Source: Lachnoclostridium phytofermentans
GTDB taxonomy: Bacteria > Bacillota > Clostridia > Lachnospirales > Lachnospiraceae
Direction: 5' to 3'
DNA: 17,470 nt
NCBI GenBank assembly: GCA_003526525.1
Contig: DPVV01000149.1
Coordinates: 1 to 17,470, forward strand
Position 1 is the first letter of the stretch. Each line of letters opens with the position of its first letter. Made by a program: the position numbers and the translations under genes. Shown here one piece after another: positions 8,779 to 15,801 of this stretch. The notes under the pieces were generated by a model that saw only the letters and a program-made list of their open reading frames with translations, did not search any database and was not told the origin of the DNA.

Positions 8779-8866
8779 GGAATAAGCGGTTTCGTTAAAA
8801 AGTCTTACTATACTTATTTTTCAAAATTCATAAAAGGTTAATGTAGAATTGTGATAAAAAGAATAG

Positions 8867-8944
8867 CAGAGGTAAATTAGTAGTGTTCCGACAAGGAAAG
8901 ATTTTGTGTCTGATACGGAAAGCCCTAATTTACCTCTGTTTTTT
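8867..8944 (+). terminator. Long structured hairpin with U-tract ending the SMC cluster
   Basis: A perfect 14-bp inverted repeat, CAGAGGTAAATTAG (8867-8880) and CTAATTTACCTCTG (8925-8938), is followed directly by six T. The 44-nt loop is itself structured: TTCCG (8886-8890) pairs with CGGAA (8916-8920), and ACAA (8891-8894) with TTGT (8904-8907). It lies 88 nt after the SMC stop. It can act as an intrinsic terminator; its length and nested stems also suit a small RNA or a palindromic repeat element. Confidence 0.75.
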
Positions 8945-8985
8945 ACTAAAAACGCTATATGTTGTGGTTGTTCTATTGATACTAC

Positions 8986-9014
8986 TTGTTAATTGGAAAC
9001 GATAATGATAATAT
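8986..9014 (+). promoter_or_regulatory. Possible promoter of the ABC ATPase gene
   Basis: TTGTTA (8986-8991) is separated by 17 nt from TAATAT (9009-9014). GATAAT also occurs twice in tandem at 9001-9012 as an alternative -10 element. This AT-rich stretch lies about 55 nt before the ATPase start, after the upstream terminator, so a promoter is expected here. The exact boxes are uncertain. Confidence 0.35.
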
Positions 9015-9068
9015 TAGTTTAGATTATGTCAAAAAAGGGAGAATTGCATTCGGAAAGAAGGGTTAACA

Positions 9069-9791
9069 ATGCTAGAAGTAAATCACGTACATAAGGCTTA
9101 TCAAAATCATACCGCTGTAGAGGACATTAGTTTTCAGATGAAGCAGGGCGAAATTACAGGTTTAATTGGTCCAAACGGTGCGGGAAAATCAACAACAGTA
9201 TCGATGATCGCAACTTTACTTCGACCGGACAAGGGGCAGATTCTTTTCAATGGAGAGGATATTTCAAAAAATCCTAAAATAATCCGAAGCTCCTTAGGAT
9301 ACGTACCTCAAGACATTGCACTCTACGAATCACTGACTGGAATGGACAATTTTGAATTTTGGGGAAATGCCTATCATTTATCAAAAACACTGAGGAAAGA
9401 ACGAATAAAGCAATTAAGTGATATGATCGGTTTTACCGAGAGTGAGTTAAATCGAAAAGTAAAAGAGTACTCCGGTGGTATGAAAAGAAGATTAAATATT
9501 GCGGTAGCACTGTTACATGAACCTAAATTAGTAATCTTAGATGAGCCAACCGTTGGGATTGACTTACAATCTAGAAAACAGATTTTATCCGCTATTGAAC
9601 AGCTAAAGAAGTCTGGAACTGCAATTTTATATGTAGGCCATTATTTAGAAGAAGTGGAACGCTTGTGTGACAGGATTCTTATTTTTAATCAAGGAAGATG
9701 TGTATGGAATGATACCGTATCAAATTCCCTTATACGAAGTGACCAAAAAATTTCTTTAGAGCAGCTCTATGAGGAATTAAGCATTAATTGA
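9069..9791 (+). CDS. ABC transporter ATP-binding protein, orphan (ABC-2/NatA-like)
   Basis: This is the ATPase subunit of an ABC exporter, expected to energise a membrane permease from the cytoplasmic face. All motifs are intact: Walker A GPNGAGKST (34-42), Q-loop YVPQDIALYES, signature YSGGMKRR (134-141), Walker B VILDEP with Asp158-Glu159, and switch His191 in YVGHYLEEVE. The sequence after the switch is short (240 residues in total), like NatA/CcmA-type ABC-2 subunits. ATG 9069 follows AAGGG (9058-9062) at 6 nt. ABC-2 ATPases are usually followed by their permease gene, but none is found here: the next gene is a soluble TPR-AAA protein after a 258-nt gap. It may pair with a permease encoded elsewhere or be left over from a lost operon. 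The substrate cannot be told. Confidence 0.9.
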   Translation: MLEVNHVHKAYQNHTAVEDISFQMKQGEITGLIGPNGAGKSTTVSMIATLLRPDKGQILFNGEDISKNPKIIRSSLGYVPQDIALYESLTGMDNFEFWGNAYHLSKTLRKERIKQLSDMIGFTESELNRKVKEYSGGMKRRLNIAVALLHEPKLVILDEPTVGIDLQSRKQILSAIEQLKKSGTAILYVGHYLEEVERLCDRILIFNQGRCVWNDTVSNSLIRSDQKISLEQLYEELSIN

Positions 9792-9930
9792 TTAGTATAA
9801 ATTGAATAGTATAACCTTACAGAAGATGTCTCCTGTTTCTTAGTGAAGCTGTTTTGACATTATGATGAAGTGTGTAAGATCGTGATTCATAAACACATCT
9901 TGCATGTATAATTTTGTAACAGATTTTAAG

Positions 9931-9974
9931 ATAAAAAATTATAGATAAAAAATTATAGATAAAAAATTATAGAT
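9931..9974. repeat. Three perfect 14-bp tandem repeats
   Basis: ATAAAAAATTATAG occurs three times head to tail (9931-9944, 9945-9958, 9959-9972), with the first two bases of a fourth. The units are identical, which suggests recent slippage. They lie about 75 nt before the next gene start, within its likely promoter region, where copy-number change could alter expression. Confidence 0.9.
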
Positions 9975-10001
9975 TTCTAAACGAAGTAATATAGTCATAT
10001 C

Positions 10002-10029
10002 CGTTTTTAATTCTTATAGATTAAAAACG
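10002..10029. promoter_or_regulatory. 10-bp inverted repeat just before the TPR-AAA gene
   Basis: CGTTTTTAAT (10002-10011) and ATTAAAAACG (10020-10029) are perfectly complementary with an 8-nt spacer (TCTTATAG). The repeat ends 8 nt before the TTGGAGG ribosome binding site (10038-10044). It could be an operator for a dimeric regulator or an AT-rich 5' leader hairpin; nothing in the sequence decides between them. Confidence 0.45.
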
Positions 10030-10049
10030 ATTGGCGCTTGGAGGTTAGA

Positions 10050-12209
10050 ATGAAGAAATATAAATTAATCATTCAGATAGAACAAATAAAGAAATATCTA
10101 GAGCAGGGGCAATTAAAAGAAGCATACGATTTGGCTGAAAATGTAGATATCAAAAAGTTAAAAAGTATGTCTGATTTAGGTGTGATTGCAGAATGCTACT
10201 TTCAAAATAAAAGATATGTTGAAGCAAAGGAACTGTTTGAGCAAATCTATGATACAGTGAGAACAAGAAGAGTTTTGGCGCAAATAGTTCATTTGACAAT
10301 TAAATTAAAGGATATTATTGAGGCAAATTATTATCTAGAAGAATTTATTAAAATAGCTCCGGATGATTTTTATCAGTATATATTCCGTTATAGCATCGAT
10401 AAGTTAATGCGAAAGCCTATCGGTGTATTAATTATGGATTTAGAAAAGCTGAAAGAGGTCGAATATATTGAATGTTGGGCTTATGAGCTTGCAAAATTAT
10501 ATTACAAAAGTGGTAATGAAGCAGCTTGCCGCAAAGAATGTGAAAAAATCATTTTGTGGTTTGGCAGCGGTGAATATGTAGATCGAGCAAAGGCACTTCT
10601 GGATTTTTATAATGGTGATTTAGATATAGATATGCTCCTTGAAACCACAAAGCAAAAGGACAATAAGATTGAAGAAAATAATTCGAAGAACATAGATAAA
10701 CATGCAAACGAATTTAAAGAGAATATCGAATATGAGAATCTCGAAGATAGATGTAATGAGGAAATTTCATATCAACTTGACGAGAACGAGTTGGAGAGTA
10801 AGGATAATTCCCCAATAGACAGAAATGATACAAAAGAGGACAATTTTAACGCACTTGAAAACAATATAGAGCAGGAAGATGGAGTGGATGAGGATTGTCT
10901 AGAAGAGAATGAACAAGGAAAGCTAGAGTTTGAAGAAGAATCCAATGAGGAGCTAGAACAAGAAGAAACGGAGAAAGAAGAGCTCGAAGAAGGATTTAAA
11001 GAGGAATTAGAGCAAGCGGAAATAGAGCAAGAAAGAAAACTAGAGGGTGAAGAAGGATTTAAAGAGGAGTTAGTACAGGAAGAAATAAATCAAGAAGAGA
11101 AGATAGAGCTTGAAGGAGGATATAAAGAAAATCTAGAACAAGAAGAGATACAACAAGAGCCAGAAGCAAAGAAGTCATTACAAGACGAGGGCTTACAGGA
11201 CAAGAAAACACAACAATGGGATGAACAAGCTAACATAATAATTCCGCCTGGATTTGGAAAGTCTAAACATAAGTTATTTCATAAAAAGTATGACCTACAA
11301 AAAGATAATATCGGAATAGATGATACTATAAAGAGTAAAACTGTTGATGAAACTATAATAGAAGAAGATACAGAAGCAAGTTCAAAAAGTTTGATTCATT
11401 TTGATTTAAAATCCAATGCTGAACTCATGGATAATTATAACTCAAAGCTTTTGCCTCTATTAGAAGAAAAGAATATTTCACTAAGTGAAATATTCGGTAA
11501 TTTTATGAGAGTTGACGGGTTGAAGGAGGATATACTTCAAAGTCTTGAATCAATGATTCACTCTGTATATGGAAATCAAAATTTAATTATAATGGGTAGT
11601 AAAGATAGTGGGAAAACACTATTAGCCAAGAAATATGCAAAATTATTGCATCGCTTATCTTTTATCTCTTCTCCTAGAGTTGCACTCATTGATGCAAAGA
11701 AGTTAAATAAAATGGACTTTATTTCCAAAAGTCATCAATTAAAAGATTGCATCATGATTTTACAAAATTCTCAGAATTTAACAAGAGAGACTTTAATTCG
11801 CTTAATGGAGTTACAGCATATACCAGATCAGAACATTATTTATATGTTAACTGGAGTAAATGAAGAAATGGATCAACTATGGGAAGCAAACGAGGATTTA
11901 AGTAATTATTATCCGATCCGTATTATATTGCCTGAATATAAGGTGGAGGATTATGCAGGATTTGCCTATGACAAAATATGTGAAGCAGGATACAAGATAG
12001 AAAAGGAAGCATTTGAGTATTTAATAGAGGTAATCTGGGATAAAATAAAGAGAAAGAGAGAAAATATCCTTTCCGAAGTTTTCTCAGATCTCAATCAAAT
12101 GATTATTGATCATGAAAAGCAAAATGAACAAGTGTTATTAGAATTAACCCGTAAGGGTAGCTTGAATCATTTTGATCTTTCTATATTAAAAAAAGAAGAT
12201 ATTAAATGA
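10050..12209 (+). CDS. TPR / Glu-rich repeat / degenerate AAA-domain protein
   Basis: This is a three-part cytoplasmic protein of 719 residues. ATG 10050 follows TTGGAGG at 5-nt spacing; a TTG at 10038 overlaps that site and is rejected. Residues 1-190 are helical TPR-like repeats (AYDLAENVDIKKL, CYFQNKRYVEAKELFEQIY, ELAKLYYKSGNEAACRKECE). Residues 210-390 are a strongly acidic Glu/Gln-rich linker with 21-residue tandem repeats. Residues 490-719 form an AAA-like domain with Walker A GSKDSGKT (516-523) and a winged C-terminal part (YYPIRIILPEYKVEDYAGFA). The expected Walker B acidic pair is missing: the strand reads CIMILQNSQNL. From memory, Lachnospiraceae carry many such TPR plus CbxX/SpoVK-like AAA proteins with a degenerate Walker B. 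ATP binding is possible but hydrolysis is doubtful. The function is unknown; a scaffold or adaptor role is only inference. Confidence 0.75.
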   Translation: MKKYKLIIQIEQIKKYLEQGQLKEAYDLAENVDIKKLKSMSDLGVIAECYFQNKRYVEAKELFEQIYDTVRTRRVLAQIVHLTIKLKDIIEANYYLEEFIKIAPDDFYQYIFRYSIDKLMRKPIGVLIMDLEKLKEVEYIECWAYELAKLYYKSGNEAACRKECEKIILWFGSGEYVDRAKALLDFYNGDLDIDMLLETTKQKDNKIEENNSKNIDKHANEFKENIEYENLEDRCNEEISYQLDENELESKDNSPIDRNDTKEDNFNALENNIEQEDGVDEDCLEENEQGKLEFEEESNEELEQEETEKEELEEGFKEELEQAEIEQERKLEGEEGFKEELVQEEINQEEKIELEGGYKENLEQEEIQQEPEAKKSLQDEGLQDKKTQQWDEQANIIIPPGFGKSKHKLFHKKYDLQKDNIGIDDTIKSKTVDETIIEEDTEASSKSLIHFDLKSNAELMDNYNSKLLPLLEEKNISLSEIFGNFMRVDGLKEDILQSLESMIHSVYGNQNLIIMGSKDSGKTLLAKKYAKLLHRLSFISSPRVALIDAKKLNKMDFISKSHQLKDCIMILQNSQNLTRETLIRLMELQHIPDQNIIYMLTGVNEEMDQLWEANEDLSNYYPIRIILPEYKVEDYAGFAYDKICEAGYKIEKEAFEYLIEVIWDKIKRKRENILSEVFSDLNQMIIDHEKQNEQVLLELTRKGSLNHFDLSILKKEDIK
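10992..11162 (+). repeat. 63-bp in-frame tandem repeats (21-residue Glu-rich units)
   Basis: Units begin at 10992, 11055 and 11118, exactly 63 bp apart. They encode GFKEELEQAEIEQERKL.., GFKEELVQEEINQEEKI.. and GYKENLEQEEIQQEP... The third copy is partial and more diverged, and a degenerate unit (SNEELEQEETEKEE) precedes the first. The repeat lengthens the acidic linker between the TPR and AAA-like parts and may vary in copy number between strains. Confidence 0.8.
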
Positions 12210-12228
12210 TGCCTATCTAAGTTGAACA

Positions 12229-12301
12229 AGTTTTCTATACTGTGTCAGGTGTAAAAATGCCATATAAGCAAGCATTTTTACACCTGAAACAGTAGAAAAC
12301 T
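12229..12301. terminator. Long inverted repeat at convergent gene ends, probable bidirectional terminator
   Basis: CAGGTGTAAAAATGC (12246-12260) and GCATTTTTACACCTG (12272-12286) form a perfect 15-bp stem with an 11-nt loop. Pairing continues outward with small bulges: AGTTTTCTA and CTGT on the left match ACAG and TAGAAAACT on the right. The structure spans about 73 nt and lies between a plus-strand and a minus-strand gene end. It lacks a long U-tract immediately after the stem, so termination is inferred mostly from position. Confidence 0.65.
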
Positions 12302-12316
12302 AATATTCAAATCTGA

Positions 12317-12658
12317 TTAAATTTTAAAACGAAGTCGGATTTCTTCTTTCAATCGTTGGCCACCTTTTGACTCAACATTTTTCGTTATATTTAATATGTA
12401 GGACTCATTTTGTGCATAGGCCTCTAGTGGTTCAATTTCAATATAATTATTAACAGAATCATATTGAATAGTGGTTTTAAGTGAAGAACCATCTGATCTT
12501 GTTACGTAAAGGTTCATATTATTGACGGTGGAAGGATTTAAGGGAGCTGAGAATTTAACTCTCCAAGCAAATTTTCCTGTTTTAAATTTTAAATTCTGTC
12601 TTATCAGGGCTGGATCACTACCAGAAACAGCTTCTATATCGATGTAATCGGTTGGCAT
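12317..12658 (-). CDS. Small Ig-like (Big_5-type) domain protein
   Basis: This is a 113-residue protein that consists almost wholly of one bacterial Ig-like beta-sandwich domain. Typical marks are WRVKFSAPLNPSTVNNMNLY (F-S-x-P-hydrophobic, then S-T-V-N) near residues 30-50, the YIEIEP strand, and ESYILNITKNVESKGGQRL near the end. This matches the Big_5/SbsA-like pattern seen in surface and cell-wall proteins. Here there is no signal peptide, membrane segment or second domain. ATG 12658 is preferred because GAGGTG (complement of 12665-12670) sits 6 nt upstream; the GTG at 12667 lies inside that site. It is monocistronic and converges on the TPR-AAA gene. Its role is unknown; it may be a spun-off domain of a larger surface protein. 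Confidence 0.65.
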   Translation of the reverse strand: MPTDYIDIEAVSGSDPALIRQNLKFKTGKFAWRVKFSAPLNPSTVNNMNLYVTRSDGSSLKTTIQYDSVNNYIEIEPLEAYAQNESYILNITKNVESKGGQRLKEEIRLRFKI

Positions 12659-12869
12659 ATTGTTCACCTCAAAAAGTTTAGTATATTATAACGTTTAATA
12701 GTTTATTTTAAATATTTATCGGAACTTTAAGCGTATTCCAATATGGGCTAAATGACGCAATAGCAGCACCATTTATCAGAAGTTTGAAATTCATTTTCTA
12801 ATAGGTTGTATTATATCAAATTATCCCATATGTGTCAAAATTAACAAGTAAAATTAGAAAGGTATTACA

Positions 12870-13499
12870 ATGGAGAAAGAAATTTTTAAACCTGGTAATA
12901 TGTTATATCCATTACCAGTTGTAATGGTCAGTTGTGCTGACGAATTTGGGAATAATAATATCATAACGGTAGCTTGGTGCGGAACGATTTGTACTAATCC
13001 ACCTATGGTTTCGGTTTCTATAAGACCGGAGCGACACTCTTATTCAATAATAGAAAATACAAAAGAATTTGTTATTAATTTAACCACAGAAGAACTTACG
13101 AAAGCAACTGATTTTTGCGGTGTTCGTTCAGGTAGAGACGTGGATAAGTTTAAGGAGATGAATTTAACTCCGAAAAAAGGAGAGAAGGTGAACGCGCCAA
13201 TTATAGAGGAATCCCCTGTTAATATCGAGTGCCGCTTAAAGGAGATTATAAAACTCGGTTCTCACGACATGTTTATCGCAGAGGTTGTAGGGGTTCAAGT
13301 CGATAAGAGATCTATGAATGAGACTGGTAAATTTGAATTGAATAAGACAAGACCGGTAGTTTATTCCCATGGAGAGTATTATGGTCTTGGAACTTTACTA
13401 GGAAACTTTGGTTACTCTGTAAGAAAACAAAAGATACAAAAGGTTGATAAAAAAAATAGTAAGATGCCGCGGGGTAAGATTAACGATGAAAAAAGATAA
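12870..13499 (+). CDS. Flavin reductase / flavoredoxin-like FMN-binding protein
   Basis: This is a 209-residue member of the flavin reductase (DIM6/NTAB, flavoredoxin) split-barrel family. Such proteins bind FMN and transfer electrons from NAD(P)H or other partners in the cytoplasm. Family marks include the N-terminal YPLPVVMVSCADEFGNNNII strand-turn-strand, AWCGTICTNPPMVSVSIRP (the flavin-binding loop), FVINLTTEELTKATDFCGVRSGRDVDKF, and the late IKLGSHDMFIAEVVGVQVD strand. The C-terminus adds a very basic tail (about 190-209). ATG 12870 follows AGAAAGG at 7 nt. Its last 14 bases overlap the shikimate kinase-like gene, so the two are co-transcribed and translation is probably coupled, though no metabolic link between them is obvious. 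Its electron partner and substrate are not evident. Confidence 0.85.
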   Translation: MEKEIFKPGNMLYPLPVVMVSCADEFGNNNIITVAWCGTICTNPPMVSVSIRPERHSYSIIENTKEFVINLTTEELTKATDFCGVRSGRDVDKFKEMNLTPKKGEKVNAPIIEESPVNIECRLKEIIKLGSHDMFIAEVVGVQVDKRSMNETGKFELNKTRPVVYSHGEYYGLGTLLGNFGYSVRKQKIQKVDKKNSKMPRGKINDEKR

Positions 13500-13998
13500 T
13501 ATTGTGTTAATTGGGATGCCAGGCGCCGGAAAAAGTACAATCGGTGTTATTTTAGCTAAAGTAGTAGGGTATCAGTTTATTGACGCAGATTTACTCATTC
13601 AAGAAAAAGAAGGGCGTCTCTTACATGAAATTATCTCTAGTGATGGACTAGAACGCTTTATACAGATCGAGAATGAGGCAAATCAAAGCATTCAAACAAA
13701 ACATACCGTGATTGCAACTGGGGGCAGTGTAATCTATGGTGAGGAAGCGATGAAGCATCTTAAAAGCATTGGAACAGTCATTTATTTAAAGATAAGCTAT
13801 AAGGAGATTAGTAAGCGTCTCGGAAATATAATGCAAAGAGGAGTGGTACTAAAAGAGGGACAGGATTTAGCAGGTTTATATGAAGAACGTTGCCCTATGT
13901 ATGAACTCTATGCAGATATTGTAATAGATTGTGAAAATATGGATATTGAATCTACAATGGAGACAATTGTAGAACGCGTGCACACAATTATAGAATAA
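13486..13998 (+). CDS. Shikimate kinase family protein
   Basis: A 170-residue P-loop kinase, annotated by family as ATP-dependent phosphorylation of shikimate in the chorismate (aromatic amino acid) pathway. Walker A is GMPGAGKST (10-18), Asp33-Ala-Asp35 matches the Mg/shikimate-binding DxD, TGGS (78-81) matches the Gly-rich shikimate loop, and EERCPMYELYAD matches the late RxPLYxxxAD motif. One difference matters: the FRxxE motif with shikimate-binding Arg after Phe reads RFIQIE (57-62), with the Arg shifted before Phe and Ile in its place. From memory other Clostridia have this variant, so it may be a subfamily with altered substrate. ATG 13486 is used because upstream in-frame TTG 13444 would lie deep in the flavin reductase gene; its own ribosome binding site (GGGG about 12 nt away) is weak, which fits coupled translation. 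Confidence 0.7.
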   Translation: MKKDNIVLIGMPGAGKSTIGVILAKVVGYQFIDADLLIQEKEGRLLHEIISSDGLERFIQIENEANQSIQTKHTVIATGGSVIYGEEAMKHLKSIGTVIYLKISYKEISKRLGNIMQRGVVLKEGQDLAGLYEERCPMYELYADIVIDCENMDIESTMETIVERVHTIIE

Positions 13999-14065
13999 GT
14001 CAGTCGAGCTTCGAGAGAAACGTTGGAAAAGGTAGTTAAATACAGGGTTTTTCGAAAAAAAGTCA

Positions 14066-14093
14066 TTTACAAATTTGAGCTTTGTGTTATAAT
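14066..14093 (+). promoter_or_regulatory. Promoter of murA
   Basis: TTTACA (14066-14071) and a perfect TATAAT (14088-14093) are separated by 16 nt. The start of transcription would be near 14100, giving a leader of about 180 nt before murA. A 12-bp palindrome, TTTTTCGAAAAA (14048-14059), lies just upstream of the -35 element and could be an operator or UP-like AT-rich sequence. Confidence 0.65.
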
Positions 14094-14099
14094 CGTTAT

Positions 14100-14279
14100 T
14101 AAGATATCAATTTTCACAAATTCAAGACGCAGTTTATGTGCATTTTAACTATGGGTCACCATAGGCTTTTTGCGTGGATGTACATCGCTGCGTTTCACGC
14201 ATGTTGATGACTAACATGGTAAAATAAAGCAGGAAATGGAATATGATATAACTGCATTAATAATAGATAGAGGTGCGAA
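14100..14279 (+). promoter_or_regulatory. Structured murA leader RNA with alternative pairings (candidate)
   Basis: The presumed leader holds two copies of ACGCA (14127-14131, 14197-14201) and two of TGCGT (14171-14175, 14189-14193). They can pair as: ACGCA-1 with TGCGT-1, enclosing the hairpin CTATGG-GTCA-CCATAG (14149-14164), which is followed by CTTTTTG; an 8-bp stem AGACGCAG (14125-14132) with CTGCGTTT (14188-14195), one pair being G-U; or TGCGT-2 with ACGCA-2 as a tight TTC-loop hairpin. CATGTT (14200-14205) pairs with AACATG (14213-14218) close to the AGAGGTG ribosome binding site (14269-14275). Mutually exclusive stems around a terminator-like hairpin are typical of attenuators and riboswitches. 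I do not recognise a known riboswitch class. Confidence 0.4.
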
Positions 14280-15578
14280 ATGGAGCAGTATATTATAAAG
14301 GGAGGCAAGGCTTTAGCCGGTGAAGTTACCATCGGTGGGGCAAAGAATGCAGCATTAGGTATTTTGGCGGCTGCTGTAATGACGGACGAGCAGGTTACAA
14401 TTGAAAATTTGCCGGATGTTAGTGACATTTGTATTCAACTTCAAGCAATAGAAGCGATTGGTGCTAAGGTAGAGAGAATAGACAGACATACTGTTAAGAT
14501 AAATGGTGGTACTATAAATTCAAGAAGTATCGACGATGATTTTGTTCGTCGAATTCGTGCATCTTATTATCTTTTAGGTGCGTTACTAGGAAAATATAAA
14601 TATGCAGAAGTTGCACTTCCAGGCGGATGTAACATTGGAAGCAGACCGATTGATCAGCACATTAAGGGGTTTGAAGCTCTTGGGGCAGATGTAAAGATTC
14701 AGCATGGTATGATAACAGCATCAGCAAAAAAATTAGTAGGTACACATCTTTATTTTGATTGTGTTACAGTTGGTGCAACAATAAATGTTATGCTTGCAGC
14801 AGCTTTGGCAGAGGGTCAAACAATAATGGAGAATGCAGCAAAAGAGCCACATGTTGTTGATGTTGCAAACTTCTTAAATAGCATGGGTGCTAATATAAAA
14901 GGTGCAGGAACTGATGTAATTCGTATTAAAGGTGTAAATAAATTACATGGTAGTACCTACTCCATCATTCCAGATCAGATTGAAGCAGGAACCTTTATGT
15001 TGGCAGCAGTTGCTACAAAAGGTGATGTAACAATTAAGAATGTTATTCCAAAACATTTGGAAGCAATCACTGCAAAAATTGTTGAAATTGGTGCAGAGGT
15101 AGAAGAATTTGATGATGCAATTCGTGTCGTAGCAAATAAGAGATTAGGCCATACTCAGGTTAAGACCTTACCATATCCAGGATTTCCAACGGATATGCAA
15201 CCACAGATAGCAACAGTTTTAGCTATGTCAAGTGGTACAAGCATTGTGACAGAAAGTATTTACGAAAATCGTTTTAAGTATGTCGATGAACTTGCAAGAA
15301 TGGGCGCATCCGTTAAGGTAGAAGGAAACACTGCTATCATTGATGGGGTAGCTGAATTAACAGGAGCAAAAGTATGTTCTCCAGACTTACGCGCTGGTGC
15401 GGCATTAGTTATTGCAGGATTAGCAGCGGAAGGTGTAACTATTGTTGAGAATATTGAATTAGTAGAACGTGGTTACGAGAATTTTGAAGAAAAGATGAGA
15501 GAACTTGGAGCTTCCATGGAAAAGATAGATGCGGAAGACGAAAAGTCCGTTCGAAAAGCTAGATTAAAGATAGGCTAA
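14280..15578 (+). CDS. murA: UDP-N-acetylglucosamine 1-carboxyvinyltransferase MurA
   Basis: This catalyses the first committed step of peptidoglycan synthesis in the cytoplasm: transfer of enolpyruvate from phosphoenolpyruvate to UDP-N-acetylglucosamine. The 432-residue length and inverse alpha/beta barrel repeats fit the family. Key residues are present: Lys22-Asn23 in GGAKNAALG, the catalytic Cys117 in PGGCNIGSRPIDQHI, Asp305 in GFPTDMQPQ, Arg371 in DLRAGAALV, and Arg397 in ERGYENFEEKM. Presence of the Cys instead of Asp predicts fosfomycin sensitivity of the enzyme by the usual rule. ATG 14280 follows AGAGGTG (14269-14275) at 4 nt. It has its own promoter, a structured leader and a strong terminator, so it is a single-gene unit. 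Clostridia and other Firmicutes often have two MurA paralogues; the window cannot tell which this is. Confidence 0.97.
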   Translation: MEQYIIKGGKALAGEVTIGGAKNAALGILAAAVMTDEQVTIENLPDVSDICIQLQAIEAIGAKVERIDRHTVKINGGTINSRSIDDDFVRRIRASYYLLGALLGKYKYAEVALPGGCNIGSRPIDQHIKGFEALGADVKIQHGMITASAKKLVGTHLYFDCVTVGATINVMLAAALAEGQTIMENAAKEPHVVDVANFLNSMGANIKGAGTDVIRIKGVNKLHGSTYSIIPDQIEAGTFMLAAVATKGDVTIKNVIPKHLEAITAKIVEIGAEVEEFDDAIRVVANKRLGHTQVKTLPYPGFPTDMQPQIATVLAMSSGTSIVTESIYENRFKYVDELARMGASVKVEGNTAIIDGVAELTGAKVCSPDLRAGAALVIAGLAAEGVTIVENIELVERGYENFEEKMRELGASMEKIDAEDEKSVRKARLKIG

Positions 15579-15698
15579 GAGTGTATCTTTATTCCGTATG
15601 GGATATACTAATAATTGGAAATGCATGGGGAGTTATTTACAACCGAAAAGAAATAGTTGAAGTCTATATTGGTGTAGAATAACATCATAAAACAATAT

Positions 15699-15740
15699 AA
15701 GCAGAGAATTCTTATTACATTTAGAATTCTCTGCTTTTTG
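15699..15740. terminator. Terminator of murA, probably bidirectional
   Basis: A perfect 14-bp stem, AAGCAGAGAATTCT (15699-15712) and AGAATTCTCTGCTT (15723-15736), has a 10-nt loop and is followed by TTTGTATTTTTATTT. On the minus strand the stem is followed by a weaker T-rich run, so it may also end the converging HD-GYP gene. The 120 nt between murA and the stem show no gene. Confidence 0.92.
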
Positions 15741-15801
15741 TATTTTTATTTCTGGAGTTCCAGTTTAGTTCCTAGTAATTTCTTGGTTTAGCATCTTCTG
15801 C

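Noticed and set aside
9931..9974. CRISPR-like array
   Set aside because: The 14-bp units are directly joined with no spacers; they are simple tandem repeats.
14174..14227. Possible leader peptides in the murA leader (9 codons from ATG 14178; 17 codons from GTG 14174)
   Set aside because: Neither has a Shine-Dalgarno sequence and neither shows a run of regulatory codons, so a translated attenuator is not supported.
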